A stretch of 64,000 nt of DNA from Pseudomonas sp. DNDY-54 (GTDB lineage: Bacteria; Pseudomonadota; Gammaproteobacteria; Pseudomonadales; Pseudomonadaceae), in contig NZ_CP082271.1 in the NCBI RefSeq assembly GCF_019880365.1, positions 3,410,001-3,474,000 of the forward strand, given 5' to 3'. This document shows, in pieces, positions 1 to 9,641 of this stretch. The position numbers and the translations under genes were made by a program. The notes beneath the pieces are model-generated. The model saw only the letters and a program-made list of their open reading frames with translations. It was not told where the DNA came from and searched no databases. Numbering within the stretch: position 1 is the stretch's first letter; each line of letters starts with the position of its first letter.

Positions 1-1113
1 GCTCTCGCCTGCCAGCATGTAGGTGTTGGTCATACGCGGCATCGGAAGGTGAGCGTAAGACTCACGCCGGCCGTTGCCGGTAGGCGAAACGCCCATCAAG
101 CGCGCATTCAGCTTGTCCTGAATATAGCCTTTGAGGATTCCGTTCTCGATCAGCGTGGTGCATTGGGTCGGCGTGCCTTCGTCATCCACACTCAAAGAGC
201 CACGACGATTCGCCAACGTGCCGTCATCCACAATGGTGCACAGTTTGGAAGCGACCTGCTGGCCAACCCGCCCGCTGTAGGCCGAACTGCCCTTGCGATT
301 GAAGTCGCCTTCCAACCCATGTCCCACGGCTTCGTGCAGCAACACGCCCGACCAGCCCGGCCCGAGGACGACCGGCAAGGTACCAGCCGGCGCCGCAACC
401 GCATCCAGATTGACCAGGGCCTGGCGCAGCGCCTCACGGGCATAACCCATCGCCCGGTCTTCGCTGAGAAAATATTCATATCCCGTACGGCCACCACCGC
501 CCTGCCCGCCGCGCTCACGTCGGCCGTTCTGCTCGACGATGACACTGACGTTGAAGCGAACCAGTGGACGTATGTCAGCCGCCATGCCGCCGTCCAGGCC
601 GGCCACCAGAATGTGTTCCCACACCCCGGCCAAGCTTACGGTGACCTGTTTGATACGCGGATCCAGCGCCCGAGTGGCCACGTCGATACGCTTGAGCAGT
701 TCAACCTTCTCCGCCCGGCCGAGCCCATCAAGCGGGTTGTCACGGCTATACAGAGGGGTAAAGGCGGCTTTCGATAACACCTGAACCCGGCCCTGTTGAC
801 CGCCGCGGGCAATCGAACGGGCCGCTTCGGCGGCCTGGCGCAGCGCGTCGGCGGTGATCGCATTGCTGTAGGCAAAGCCGGTCTTTTCGCCAGACAGGGC
901 GCGGACCCCCACGCCTTGCTCCAGGTGGAAACCGCCTTCCTTGACGATGCCATCCTCTAATACCCAGGATTCGGTCACCTGATCCTGAAAATACAGATCT
1001 GCCGCGTCGATACCGGGGCCGGCCAACTCGCCGAGCAGGCCCGGCAAGTCGTCTAGGCCCAACCCGCCCGGTGTCAGCAGGCGCTCGGTAACAGGTAACA
1101 ACAGTTCACTCAT
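1..1113 (-). CDS. tldD: TldD metallopeptidase (3' part outside window)
   Basis: Reading the minus strand from the ATG at 1113 gives a continuous TldD N-terminal and central region, about 371 residues of a family usually near 480, running off the left edge of the window. The family's zinc site HEAVGHGLEGD is visible around residue 260. Known role: TldD pairs with TldE/PmbA in a heterodimeric protease that trims unfolded peptides such as microcin and CcdA. It starts 2 bp downstream of the nitrilase-family gene and closes the mreB-to-tldD gene order typical of pseudomonads. Only the missing C-terminus limits the call. Confidence 0.93.
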   Translation of the reverse strand, partial: MSELLLPVTERLLTPGGLGLDDLPGLLGELAGPGIDAADLYFQDQVTESWVLEDGIVKEGGFHLEQGVGVRALSGEKTGFAYSNAITADALRQAAEAARSIARGGQQGRVQVLSKAAFTPLYSRDNPLDGLGRAEKVELLKRIDVATRALDPRIKQVTVSLAGVWEHILVAGLDGGMAADIRPLVRFNVSVIVEQNGRRERGGQGGGGRTGYEYFLSEDRAMGYAREALRQALVNLDAVAAPAGTLPVVLGPGWSGVLLHEAVGHGLEGDFNRKGSSAYSGRVGQQVASKLCTIVDDGTLANRRGSLSVDDEGTPTQCTTLIENGILKGYIQDKLNARLMGVSPTGNGRRESYAHLPMPRMTNTYMLAGES

Positions 1114-1115
1114 AT

Positions 1116-1961
1116 CTACTCCAAAGTGCCCGAGACGATAAGGGGCGCGGTAAATCGGCGGTGGTTCAGCAGCGGCATGTGCCGGCGCGTCGCCGCCTGT
1201 TCGGCAGCGTCTCGCCCGGCAACCAGAACCGCTTCGCCAGTGGCATGCTCGCTCAATACGCGCCCCCAGTAATCCACGATAGACGAGTGACCATGGGTCA
1301 GCCGCCCTCCAGGGTGTTCACCACCCTGCGCTGCGGCCAGCATATAGCATTGAGTCTCGATGGCCCGCGTGCGTATCAACATCTCCCAATGCGCCTGCCC
1401 GGTCACGGTGGTGAACGCCGACGGGGCGCTTATCAGTTCGGCGCCGGCTAATCGCAGTGCGGAATACAGTTCAGCGAAACGCAGGTCGTAACATACCGTC
1501 ATCCCCAACCGGCCCACTGGCGTATCCACCACGACCAACCGCTCTCCCGCTGCGTAATTGTCAGATTCCCGATAGCGCCCGTGTGCATCACTGACGTCAG
1601 CGTCGAACAGATGCAGCTTGTCGTACCGCGCAATCCGATCGCCTTGGTCATCGATCAACAACGAGCAGGCCCGGACCATTGCCTCTGGCTGGTCATCTGG
1701 CGGGAGGGGTAGCGTACCGGCCACTATCCATAATTGGAGGTCTCGCGCGGCCCGCTTCAACCACGGCAAGATCGGTCCCCGCCCTTCGGCTTCGGCGTAC
1801 CCGACCGCCGCCAAGTCGGTTCGTCCCATGGCGGCAAAATTCTCGGGCAGTACCACGAGTTGGGCGCCGGCCCCGGCCGCACCCTCAAGGAGCCGCCGGG
1901 CATGCGCAAGATTAGTCTGGATATCGGCCTGGCTGGCCATCTGGATAACGGCTAGGGTCAT
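1116..1961 (-). CDS. Carbon-nitrogen hydrolase (nitrilase family amidase)
   Basis: A 281-residue nitrilase-superfamily enzyme. The catalytic triad is visible as Glu40 (LPENF), Lys115 (YDKLHLF) and Cys157 (VCYDLRF). Proteins of this size and position resemble the Nit/YafV-type omega-amidases that hydrolyse short amides or repair deaminated metabolites; the substrate cannot be read from sequence. The reading frame is open further upstream, but the ATG at 1961 begins the conserved MTLAVIQMAS strand and has a GGGGGAG ribosome site, so the 53-residue upstream extension (inside yhdP) is rejected. It lies between yhdP and tldD and is probably cotranscribed with them. Confidence 0.9.
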   Translation of the reverse strand: MTLAVIQMASQADIQTNLAHARRLLEGAAGAGAQLVVLPENFAAMGRTDLAAVGYAEAEGRGPILPWLKRAARDLQLWIVAGTLPLPPDDQPEAMVRACSLLIDDQGDRIARYDKLHLFDADVSDAHGRYRESDNYAAGERLVVVDTPVGRLGMTVCYDLRFAELYSALRLAGAELISAPSAFTTVTGQAHWEMLIRTRAIETQCYMLAAAQGGEHPGGRLTHGHSSIVDYWGRVLSEHATGEAVLVAGRDAAEQAATRRHMPLLNHRRFTAPLIVSGTLE

Positions 1962-2001
1962 GGTTGGGCACGCTCCCCCGCGCGAGATGAAGCAACCGGC
2001 G

Positions 2002-5000
2002 TCAATTGGGCTTTTCGAACGGCTTGTCGAATGTGATCTTTGGTGACTGCCACGGGCCCTCGACGCTGTATTGGACGGTCGCAAAGCGAGCCACCCTGTC
2101 TCCGAGCAGTTTGTCGACAACGAACAGGGCGCCGCCGATCGCAGGCGCGCCCACTATCAGCGCCGCTAACGGCAAGTTGTTGCTGACCGGGAGCGTCACC
2201 AGTAGCTTGGCGTCGATCCGATCATTCACCAGGTCCAAGCGACCGTCCAGCTCAAGGTTGCTGGACGGCCCGGCCACTGTCAGCGGCTGAGAGGTGACAT
2301 AGACACCGTCGGTTGCCTTCAGCTCGGCCTTGATCCGATCGTAGCTCAGTCCTTTACTGAACAGATCCGAGAAATCCAGCCGCAAACGTCTTCCAATGGA
2401 ATCGAAATTGAGGAGGCCGAAAACGCGCAGTGCCTGTGCGCCACCGTCCACTTCACGAAGCTGGCCTTTGCGCAACCGGGCGTCAAGGTTGCCGGACAAT
2501 CGGTTCAGCGAGAAGTACGCGGGGGAGCCCGGCCAACTGCTGTCCACTTCCAGGCGAAAGTCTTCGCTCGTCGTCGAAGGTGCGAACCCCCATGCCAGCA
2601 ATACGTCTGCGAGGTTCTCGCCTTCGAGCCGACCCTTGTACCAGGTACGTGAGGTGTTCCAGCCACCCTCCCCGCCGAGCTTCAATCCCTTGAGGTTCAG
2701 ATCGATATCTGAAAACGCAGCCCCCTTAGGGCTCGGCCGAATTTTTAACGATCCGGCTCCCAGTAGCTCGTCCCCCCGCAACACTTCGGCGACGGCAATA
2801 TCCATTGCCGGCAGCCCCCTCGGATCGACACCAGCCAGCGCATCGCGCGCCGGCGCCTGGGGATCGACCGGAGCGGCCGCTGGCAAGCGCAATCGCGTCA
2901 AATCCATCGCGATGGGCTGACCATCGTCGTCCGGCAAACGAACAGCGCCGACCACCCTGTCGCTATCCAAGCCAAGCAACCAGCCCGCCGGAATACGCTG
3001 CAGGGCAACGCCAAGATTATCGATACGCGTGCCGAAGCCTTCAAAGGTGCCGACATCGAGCTGAACCTGACGCAGCATCGATGCGCTCGTTTGGTTCGTC
3101 GCGCCTTCTCCGTACGTCTTGATCAGCGCCTGCCATTCGCTCAGATCGAACCGGGCTAGATTGCCACGCACATAAAGCCCCTGATCCGTGCGCAGATTTG
3201 CCGCGGCGCCGCCCAGCACCAGCTCGCCACCGCCCTCGGCCCAGTCGCCACCGCGCGCGACAAACGTCATTGCCGCAAGCGCGTCGTGCCTGAGCGTGTA
3301 ACGTTGCCGATCTCCACCCAGTGTTGCTCGTAAGGTAGTGTCGCGCCGTTCCTCGGCCTTCTTGCCAAACGGCGCGGGCAGCTCCAGCACTGTCCCCACA
3401 AGCGACGAATCTATCTGCAAACGGTTGTCGTCTCCGCCGAAATACAGGTTCAGCCTGATAGGTAAGTCGCCAGCGATGGGTAATGGCTGGTCTATGTTCC
3501 CCCATGCCAAGATCCGCTGCACTGGCACGGTACCCGACGCTTCGATCCGCGTGGCCGGACGGCCTGGTTTTCCGGTCGCAACTGCCTTGGCCTGTAGTGA
3601 ACTGCCTAGCGCGCGCCCGCGGATCCCCTGGGCGCTGAAACCCTGCTCGCTGTCATAGCGAAACTCACCGTCCAGCGCTTCAAGCTGAAGGTCTGCCTGA
3701 GCGATGAACAAGGACGCATCGCGGCTGGTGAACTCGGCGGCAATGTGAGGGCGCTCACCTTGGGCCAGCGGGATGTCCAATCTCAGCGTCCCGTTTAACG
3801 GCCCATCTCCATGCCAACCCGCAAACAGCTCATCGGTTCCAATGGGTGCGACCTGCATCAGCGTAAGCGCATCTCGCAGCTGACCATCCACGTGCCCTTC
3901 AACCTTCAGCCGCAGAGGCTGAGCGCCCTGGTTACGAGGAATTTCCGCTGTGGCGGCATGCACACGGCTATCCAGCATGCGCGCTTCGGCAAGACGCACT
4001 CGCACCCCGCTGTTTTCGATCAAGACTTCGCCGCGCCCATCACGCAGCACCGGCCAGCCAGGTTGAAATGCAAGCTCGGCGTCTTTCACCTTGAAGTACA
4101 AGCTCAGGCTGCGCGCGGTTGCATCGGCTTCGGCGGCCAACGCGCCTTGATATTGGAAATAGCCCTGCTCAACCCTACCGCCGCGAATCGCGGTATGCAG
4201 CCATTCACTCAACGCCGGACTCAACGCAGGCGAGCGCGTCGGCAGGTACTTCTGCGTGTAACGTGCATCCCCATCAGAAATGCCAACACGCAAGTCCATG
4301 TAGTCTTCAGCCGCCGGATCGCGCATGAGTCGGATCAGGAAATCACCCGCGATGCGACCTTCTTCGCCATCAACCTGGAGATAGGGTGCGGCCAGCGTGA
4401 TGGCTTGCTTATCTACCGTCCAGCGCAGGCTACCGCGAGCACGCTCATACGCCCAAGGCTCGGGAAAAAGCTCGGCCAGATGCAGCGCAAAATTGTGATT
4501 ATCGAAACGAAGCTCGCCGCCGGCCAGATTGCCTTCGACGGCACCGCTGACGTTGCTCACCGCGGGCACCCACTGATGGGCGGCGATGCTCACCGCATCG
4601 AGGTTAGCGGTGTACCTCAAACGTTCGGCGCTCGACGCCGTCGGCTGATAATCGAGCTGCAGATTGCGTAGCGTTCCGCTCGGAGCCAACCCAAGCAGAT
4701 AGTCGTTTGCTACATCGGGCAGCGGAGCCGATGCATGAACCAGCGCCGCCACCGGCCCGATCGCCAGATGGTCGGCTCGCAGGTGCCACCGATTCTCATC
4801 GGTGTGCTGCTGGACCACCACCGCGGTGTCGCGCCAACGTTGCTCATTGAAGGTAAAGGCCAAGCCATTCAGTTGCAGTCGATAGCCATGAATCGTCCGG
4901 TCCAAATACGCCTGCACCGCCAGATCGCCGACCTGAACCGGCTCGCGTTTCTCTCGGCCTATCTGTAGAGCCGGCACGTTCAGACGGGCCACCGCGCGAG

Positions 5001-5805
5001 CCAGGCCGCGCTCGCGCCAGTCGAGCCATACTTCCCCTCCCGCTTCGAGCTCGGCCAGCGTCCAGCTGGCGCTCAGACTTGCCGGCGCCCAGGCCGCCCA
5101 ATCGCTCTGCGGCAGGCTGAGATAGAGTTTGGCCTCGGTGGCTCGCCAGTCTTGCACGGGCACCCGAGCCTGAGCATTCAAACTCAGTGGCTGCCCGTCC
5201 GGCAGCAACAGGCGGCCATCGAGGCGAAGTCGCTCACCGGCGATGCGCAATTCGAGGTTGGCATAAGTCAGCGTGAGTGGCGCTTCGCCATTCGCCTCAA
5301 GGGTAATTTGGCTATCCAGGAGCCGCAGCCGTTGAATCTTCTTCAGTTCGGCGAACAGCTTGGTCAGATCGGTGGGCGCTTGCCCGCCGCGGTCCGGCAG
5401 CCCTTCGACACCCCAGCTGCCATCCGCACGTTGCTTGACGCTCAGCTGCGCCCCAACGAACTCGACACTTTGCAGCTTCAACTGACGGGACAGGATGCTG
5501 GCAGCCACATCCGGGACCAGTGCGAGCCGATCCAACCGCACGGCCGCATCCCCTTCACCCAGGATCACATCGTGAGCAAGCAGCTGGGGTGAAAAGCCCT
5601 CCCAACGCCCTTCCAGCTTGCCGAGTGCGACCGGCATCTGTAGCAGATCTCGAGCCTTGTCCTGCACCTCAAGACGGTACTCCGACGCCAACGGCAACAA
5701 TTGCCGGCCAAGGCTCACGTAGAGCGCCAGGAGTATCAGTCCGATCGCGCCCAGCCAGAGGCTACGGCGTAGAACGCCGAGAACATGTACCAGGAGCTGA
5801 CTCAT
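2002..5805 (-). CDS. yhdP: YhdP-family AsmA-like envelope protein
   Basis: A 1267-residue protein with one N-terminal membrane segment (about residues 13-32) followed by a long, beta-rich periplasmic region; its length and C-terminal region containing GAPAIGGALFVVDKLLGDR fit the YhdP/TIGR02099 family. Known: YhdP, TamB and YdbH are AsmA-like bridges for phospholipid transport between inner and outer membranes. It sits directly downstream of rng, as in other pseudomonads, and upstream of the nitrilase gene, 40 bp away. The start at 5805 is the first residue before the anchor. Function is assigned by family only. Confidence 0.9.
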   Translation of the reverse strand: MSQLLVHVLGVLRRSLWLGAIGLILLALYVSLGRQLLPLASEYRLEVQDKARDLLQMPVALGKLEGRWEGFSPQLLAHDVILGEGDAAVRLDRLALVPDVAASILSRQLKLQSVEFVGAQLSVKQRADGSWGVEGLPDRGGQAPTDLTKLFAELKKIQRLRLLDSQITLEANGEAPLTLTYANLELRIAGERLRLDGRLLLPDGQPLSLNAQARVPVQDWRATEAKLYLSLPQSDWAAWAPASLSASWTLAELEAGGEVWLDWRERGLARAVARLNVPALQIGREKREPVQVGDLAVQAYLDRTIHGYRLQLNGLAFTFNEQRWRDTAVVVQQHTDENRWHLRADHLAIGPVAALVHASAPLPDVANDYLLGLAPSGTLRNLQLDYQPTASSAERLRYTANLDAVSIAAHQWVPAVSNVSGAVEGNLAGGELRFDNHNFALHLAELFPEPWAYERARGSLRWTVDKQAITLAAPYLQVDGEEGRIAGDFLIRLMRDPAAEDYMDLRVGISDGDARYTQKYLPTRSPALSPALSEWLHTAIRGGRVEQGYFQYQGALAAEADATARSLSLYFKVKDAELAFQPGWPVLRDGRGEVLIENSGVRVRLAEARMLDSRVHAATAEIPRNQGAQPLRLKVEGHVDGQLRDALTLMQVAPIGTDELFAGWHGDGPLNGTLRLDIPLAQGERPHIAAEFTSRDASLFIAQADLQLEALDGEFRYDSEQGFSAQGIRGRALGSSLQAKAVATGKPGRPATRIEASGTVPVQRILAWGNIDQPLPIAGDLPIRLNLYFGGDDNRLQIDSSLVGTVLELPAPFGKKAEERRDTTLRATLGGDRQRYTLRHDALAAMTFVARGGDWAEGGGELVLGGAAANLRTDQGLYVRGNLARFDLSEWQALIKTYGEGATNQTSASMLRQVQLDVGTFEGFGTRIDNLGVALQRIPAGWLLGLDSDRVVGAVRLPDDDGQPIAMDLTRLRLPAAAPVDPQAPARDALAGVDPRGLPAMDIAVAEVLRGDELLGAGSLKIRPSPKGAAFSDIDLNLKGLKLGGEGGWNTSRTWYKGRLEGENLADVLLAWGFAPSTTSEDFRLEVDSSWPGSPAYFSLNRLSGNLDARLRKGQLREVDGGAQALRVFGLLNFDSIGRRLRLDFSDLFSKGLSYDRIKAELKATDGVYVTSQPLTVAGPSSNLELDGRLDLVNDRIDAKLLVTLPVSNNLPLAALIVGAPAIGGALFVVDKLLGDRVARFATVQYSVEGPWQSPKITFDKPFEKPN

Positions 5806-5854
5806 ACTGATTTGCCCCGCACACCCAGGCCACGATGGCCTAACTCGCGTCTAT

Positions 5855-7312
5855 TCAGAGCAGCACCACGTCGTACTGTTCCTGGGAATACATGGTCTCA
5901 ACCTGGAATTTGATCGAGCGGCCGATGAAGCTCTCGAGATCGGCGACGTTGCCCGACTCCTCGTCCAGCAGACGGTCGATCACCTTTTGGTTTGCCAGCA
6001 CGCGATAGCCTTCCGGCTGATAGGCGCGGGCTTCGCGGAGGATCTCGCGGAAGATTTCGTAGCAGACCGTTTCTGGCGTCTTCAGCTTGCCGCGCCCCTG
6101 GCAACAAAGGCAGGGTTCGCAGAGCACTTGCTCAAGGCTCTCGCGGGTGCGCTTGCGCGTCATCTGTACCAGGCCTAGTTCGGTAATCCCGATGATGTTG
6201 GTCTTCGCGTGGTCGCGCTCAAGTTGCTTCTCCAGGGTGCGCAGAACCTGCCGACGGTGCTCCTCGTCCTCCATGTCAATGAAATCGATGATGATGATGC
6301 CGCCGATGTTCCGAAGCCGCAGCTGACGCGCGATGGCCGTGGCTGATTCGAGGTTGGTCTTGAAGATGGTCTCTTCAAGGGTGCGATGACCAACGAAGGC
6401 ACCGGTATTGACATCGATGGTGGTCATTGCCTCGGCCGGATCAATGATCAGGTAGCCGCCGGACTTGAGCATGACCTTGCGCTCGAGGGCTTTCTGAATC
6501 TCGTCCTCGACACTGTAGAGATCAAAAATGGGGCGCTCGCCCGGATAATGCTCCAGCTGCTCGCCGAGCTCGGGCATCAGCTCGCCTACGAACTGGCTGA
6601 CCTTCTGGAAATTCTCGCGGGAGTCGATGCGAATCTTTTCGATGCGCGGGTTGACCAGATCACGCAGCGTGCGCATGGCAAGCGACAGGTCTTCATAGAT
6701 GACCGAAGGCGCACCGGCGGTTTTCATCTGGCTGTCGATCTGCTCCCAGAGCCGGCGCAGGTAGCGGATGTCCATCAGGATCTCGTCGCTCCCGGCTCCC
6801 TCGGCCGCGGTGCGCAGGATGAAGCCACCGGTTTCCTTGATCCCTTCGGCCTCGATGCACTCGGCGACCACCTGCTTGAGCCGCTCACGCTCGCCTTCAT
6901 CTTCAATCCGCAACGAGATGCCGACGTGGCTGGTCTTGGGCATGTAGACGAGATAACGCGAGGGTATCGATAACTGAGTGGTCAGCCGAGCGCCCTTGGT
7001 GCCGATCGGGTCCTTCGTGACCTGCACGATCAACGCCTGCCCGTCGTGCACCAGCGCGCTGATCGGCTCAACCGCGTTGCCTTCTCGGCTCGAGATTTCC
7101 GAGGCATGAATGAAGGCGGCACGCTCCAGGCCAATGTCTACGAAGGCCGCCTGCATGCCCGGAAGCACCCGCACCACCTTGCCTTTATAGATGTTGCCAA
7201 CGATGCCCCGCCGCTGGGTGCGCTCGACATGCACTTCCTGTAGGACACCGTTTTCCACCACCGCCACCCGCGATTCCATCGGGGTGATGTTCATCAGGAT
7301 TTCTTCGCTCAT
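5855..7312 (-). CDS. rng: Ribonuclease G
   Basis: 485 residues, the usual RNase G length. The N-terminal S1-like domain (GIVGNIYKGKVVRVLPGMQA), the catalytic DNase-I-like region with TTIDVNTG and IIIIDFIDM (Asp ligands for Mg2+), and the zinc-link cysteines (CEPCLCCQGRG) are all visible. RNase G is an endonuclease that matures the 5' end of 16S rRNA and turns over some mRNAs; it lacks the long degradosome-scaffolding tail of RNase E, and this protein indeed ends shortly after the zinc link. It follows maf in the mre cluster. The short gap to maf (87 bp) shows no clear terminator. Confidence 0.96.
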   Translation of the reverse strand: MSEEILMNITPMESRVAVVENGVLQEVHVERTQRRGIVGNIYKGKVVRVLPGMQAAFVDIGLERAAFIHASEISSREGNAVEPISALVHDGQALIVQVTKDPIGTKGARLTTQLSIPSRYLVYMPKTSHVGISLRIEDEGERERLKQVVAECIEAEGIKETGGFILRTAAEGAGSDEILMDIRYLRRLWEQIDSQMKTAGAPSVIYEDLSLAMRTLRDLVNPRIEKIRIDSRENFQKVSQFVGELMPELGEQLEHYPGERPIFDLYSVEDEIQKALERKVMLKSGGYLIIDPAEAMTTIDVNTGAFVGHRTLEETIFKTNLESATAIARQLRLRNIGGIIIIDFIDMEDEEHRRQVLRTLEKQLERDHAKTNIIGITELGLVQMTRKRTRESLEQVLCEPCLCCQGRGKLKTPETVCYEIFREILREARAYQPEGYRVLANQKVIDRLLDEESGNVADLESFIGRSIKFQVETMYSQEQYDVVLL

Positions 7313-7399
7313 TTTTATTCTCGGCCGATGGACGGGTGAACCAGCCGAAGCTGACCAATGGGTTCGATTCTAACGGGATACGCCGTCAATCCACAGGCT

Positions 7400-7990
7400 C
7401 TAGACGGAGCTTTTGGTCCAGTACGCTACCCCATGTGCATCGAGCAGCTGCGCAGTCTCACATAACGGCAAGCCGACTACGCCGGAGTAGCTACCTTCCA
7501 AGGCGCTGACAAATACCGCCCCCCAGCCTTGGATGGCGTAGCTACCCGCCTTGTCCTGCGGCTCGCCGCTGGCCCAGTACGCCTCAGCCTCGTCGCGCCT
7601 GATGGCGCGGAAGCGCACGCGACTGGTCACCAGACGGACCACGCAACCCGACTGGCTTGCAAGGGCAACGGCCGTCATAACCTCGTGCTCGCGACCTGAC
7701 AGCGCCTCCAGCGTTGCCAGCGCCTCTGCCCGGTCAGCAGGTTTTCCGAGAATTATCTGATCCAGCACGACCGTGGTGTCTGCACCGAGCACACACGCGG
7801 ACGCATCGTCGGCGAGCGCCAGACCCGCCAGGGCCTTCTCGCGCGCGAGGCGTTGGACGTAGACCTCAGGCGTCTCATTGGAATCGGGCGTCTCATCGAC
7901 AGAGACCGACAGAAGAGAGAAGGGAACGCCGATCTGCCTCAGCAGTTCGCGGCGGCGCGGTGACGCGGAAGCGAGAAACAATGCAGGCAT
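7400..7990 (-). CDS. maf: Maf-family nucleotide pyrophosphatase
   Basis: 196 residues starting with LFLASASPRRRELL, the phosphate-binding signature of Maf/HAM1-fold pyrophosphatases; GADTTVVLD and GWGAVFVSALEGSYSGVVGLPL complete the family pattern. Members of this subgroup (YhdE) hydrolyse dTTP, UTP and modified pyrimidine nucleotides. The ATG at 7990 is preceded by a strong AAGGAGG site, which decides against the 15-residue longer frame beginning at 8035. It is downstream of mreD and upstream of rng, the standard order. Confidence 0.94.
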   Translation of the reverse strand: MPALFLASASPRRRELLRQIGVPFSLLSVSVDETPDSNETPEVYVQRLAREKALAGLALADDASACVLGADTTVVLDQIILGKPADRAEALATLEALSGREHEVMTAVALASQSGCVVRLVTSRVRFRAIRRDEAEAYWASGEPQDKAGSYAIQGWGAVFVSALEGSYSGVVGLPLCETAQLLDAHGVAYWTKSSV

Positions 7991-8071
7991 GCTGCCTCCT
8001 TGCGTGAAGAGCGAGGCAGGTTCGCATATCCACACAAAACCCGGAAGTTGCCGGGCGGACCGATTACCGAG

Positions 8072-8560
8072 TCAGTAGACGTTGAAGCGCCGCCGCGCCC
8101 ATTGCAGGGCGACGAAAACCCACGGCCAGAGCAATGCGCTCACAGGCACCGGGACGAGGAAAAGAAGCGTGGGCGGGCGGTTGCCAGTCAAGGTGTTCAG
8201 CCATAGCTGCACAAGCTGCCCGAGCCCGAGAATGACCAGCAATACCAAGCTTTGCTGCAGCAACGGGAACATGCGCAGACGCTGCTGCAGGCTCAGCACC
8301 AGAAACGTCACCAGGATCAGCGGCAGCCCGTTCTGCCCAAGCAGGGTGCCCGACAGGACATCGAGCATCAGGCCGAAGAAAAACGCTGCGCCCATGCCGC
8401 CCCGGTGGGGCAACGCGATCGCCCAGTAGGCGATGAACATGCCGAGCCAGAGCGGACGCGCGAGTCCAAAGCTCTCCGGCATTGGCGCCACGCTGAGCAG
8501 CAGAGCGACCAACAGCGACAGCCAGATAACCCAGCCATTGTTCAATCGTCCGCTGATCAT
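8072..8560 (-). CDS. mreD: Rod-shape protein MreD
   Basis: 162 residues, nearly all hydrophobic, with about five predicted membrane segments, matching MreD in length and position. MreD is an inner-membrane part of the elongasome that works with MreC and RodA/PBP2. The start overlaps the mreC stop by 4 bp, indicating translational coupling. The sequence itself is poorly conserved in this family, so the call rests largely on topology and neighbours. Confidence 0.92.
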   Translation of the reverse strand: MISGRLNNGWVIWLSLLVALLLSVAPMPESFGLARPLWLGMFIAYWAIALPHRGGMGAAFFFGLMLDVLSGTLLGQNGLPLILVTFLVLSLQQRLRMFPLLQQSLVLLVILGLGQLVQLWLNTLTGNRPPTLLFLVPVPVSALLWPWVFVALQWARRRFNVY

Positions 8561-9549
8561 TGCGGCGCCCCGGCAGATTCCGGCGTGGTATTCGGGGCAA
8601 CGGGTGCTTGGGAGGGCGGTTCCGCTGAACCCTCCGTGGACTCAGGTGAAGCCTGCTCGGCGGCCTCGCGATCGGCGGACTCCTGCGCCTGGGCAGCCGC
8701 CGTGGCGCGCTCCTCTGGTGATCGCGAATCGCTGAAAACCAACAGTAGATAACGGCTGCGATTGAGCATGGCCGTGGGAATGGCGCGGACGATCAGGAAA
8801 GGCTGGCCCGATCCGCGCACCACTTCAGTCACCTGGGCCACCGGATAACCGCTAGGAAAGCGCTGCCCCAACCCCGAACTGACCAGTAGATCGCCCTTTT
8901 TGATGTCGGCTGTCTCAGCCACGTGCCGCAGCTCGAGATAATCCGGACTACCGGTGCCCACCGCAATCGCGCGCAGCCCGTTGCGATTGACCTGTACCGG
9001 GATACTGTGGGTCACGTCTGTCAGCAGCAACACGCGTGCGGCATAGGGCATCACCTCGACGACCTGCCCCATCAGCCCGCTGGCATCGAGCACCGGTTGA
9101 CCGAGAAACACGCCATCACGCTCACCCTTGTCAATGAGGATCCGATGCGTGAAGGGATTTGGATCCAGCCCAATCAGCTCGCTGACGATCACCTTGTCGT
9201 CTACCAGCGCCGCTGAGTTGAGCAGTTCGCGTAGGCGCACATTCTGCTCGGTCAGCATCGCCAGCTTCTGCAGACGCCGCTGCATGAGCAGCGCCTCCGC
9301 TTTGAGCTTTTCGTTCTCGGCCACCAGGCTCGTGCTGCTGGTAATTTGCTCGGTGGCGCGCTGCCAAGTGCGAACCGGGAGGTCGGCCAGCCAGTAAAAC
9401 GGCGTTAGCACCAGCCCCATCTGGCTGCGCAAGGGTTTGAGCGTCTCGAAACGGGCATCTACCACCATTAGCGCGACACAAAGTACGGCGAGCACCAAGA
9501 GGCGCACTCCGAGCAAAGGTCCTTTGGCGAATAGTGGTTTGATTGACAA
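8557..9549 (-). CDS. mreC: Rod-shape protein MreC
   Basis: 330 residues with a membrane anchor (about residues 12-31), a coiled coil (about 65-110, ending at the TEQNVRLRELLN region) and the beta-barrel periplasmic domain (GLMGQVVEV, SGLGQRFPSGYPVAQV). MreC links the MreB filament to periplasmic wall synthases. The only start that keeps the conserved N-terminus SIKPLFAKG is a TTG at 9549, with GAGG only 2 nt upstream; no ATG lies before the anchor. The C-terminal 50 residues are Ala/Glu/Pro-rich and low in complexity. Confidence 0.93.
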   Translation of the reverse strand: MSIKPLFAKGPLLGVRLLVLAVLCVALMVVDARFETLKPLRSQMGLVLTPFYWLADLPVRTWQRATEQITSSTSLVAENEKLKAEALLMQRRLQKLAMLTEQNVRLRELLNSAALVDDKVIVSELIGLDPNPFTHRILIDKGERDGVFLGQPVLDASGLMGQVVEVMPYAARVLLLTDVTHSIPVQVNRNGLRAIAVGTGSPDYLELRHVAETADIKKGDLLVSSGLGQRFPSGYPVAQVTEVVRGSGQPFLIVRAIPTAMLNRSRYLLLVFSDSRSPEERATAAAQAQESADREAAEQASPESTEGSAEPPSQAPVAPNTTPESAGAPQ

Positions 9550-9583
9550 GTCCTCGCAGCTACAGCTTCAAACTAAACGCGAC

Positions 9584-9617
9584 AAGCCGAGAGCAGACCC
9601 TGGCCTGCTATCGGCTT
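9584..9617. repeat. Imperfect inverted repeat between mreB and mreC
   Basis: AAGCCGAGAGCAG (9584-9596) is mirrored by CTGCTATCGGCTT (9605-9617) around an 8-nt loop, with one mismatch. Flanking GCTT/AAGC-rich words resemble the repeated intergenic tracts common in pseudomonads. It lies in the 92-bp gap between mreB and mreC and could slow or partly end transcription, or be a REP-like relic. Confidence 0.6.
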
Positions 9618-9641
9618 GCGCTTGGAGCTTATCGCTTGAGC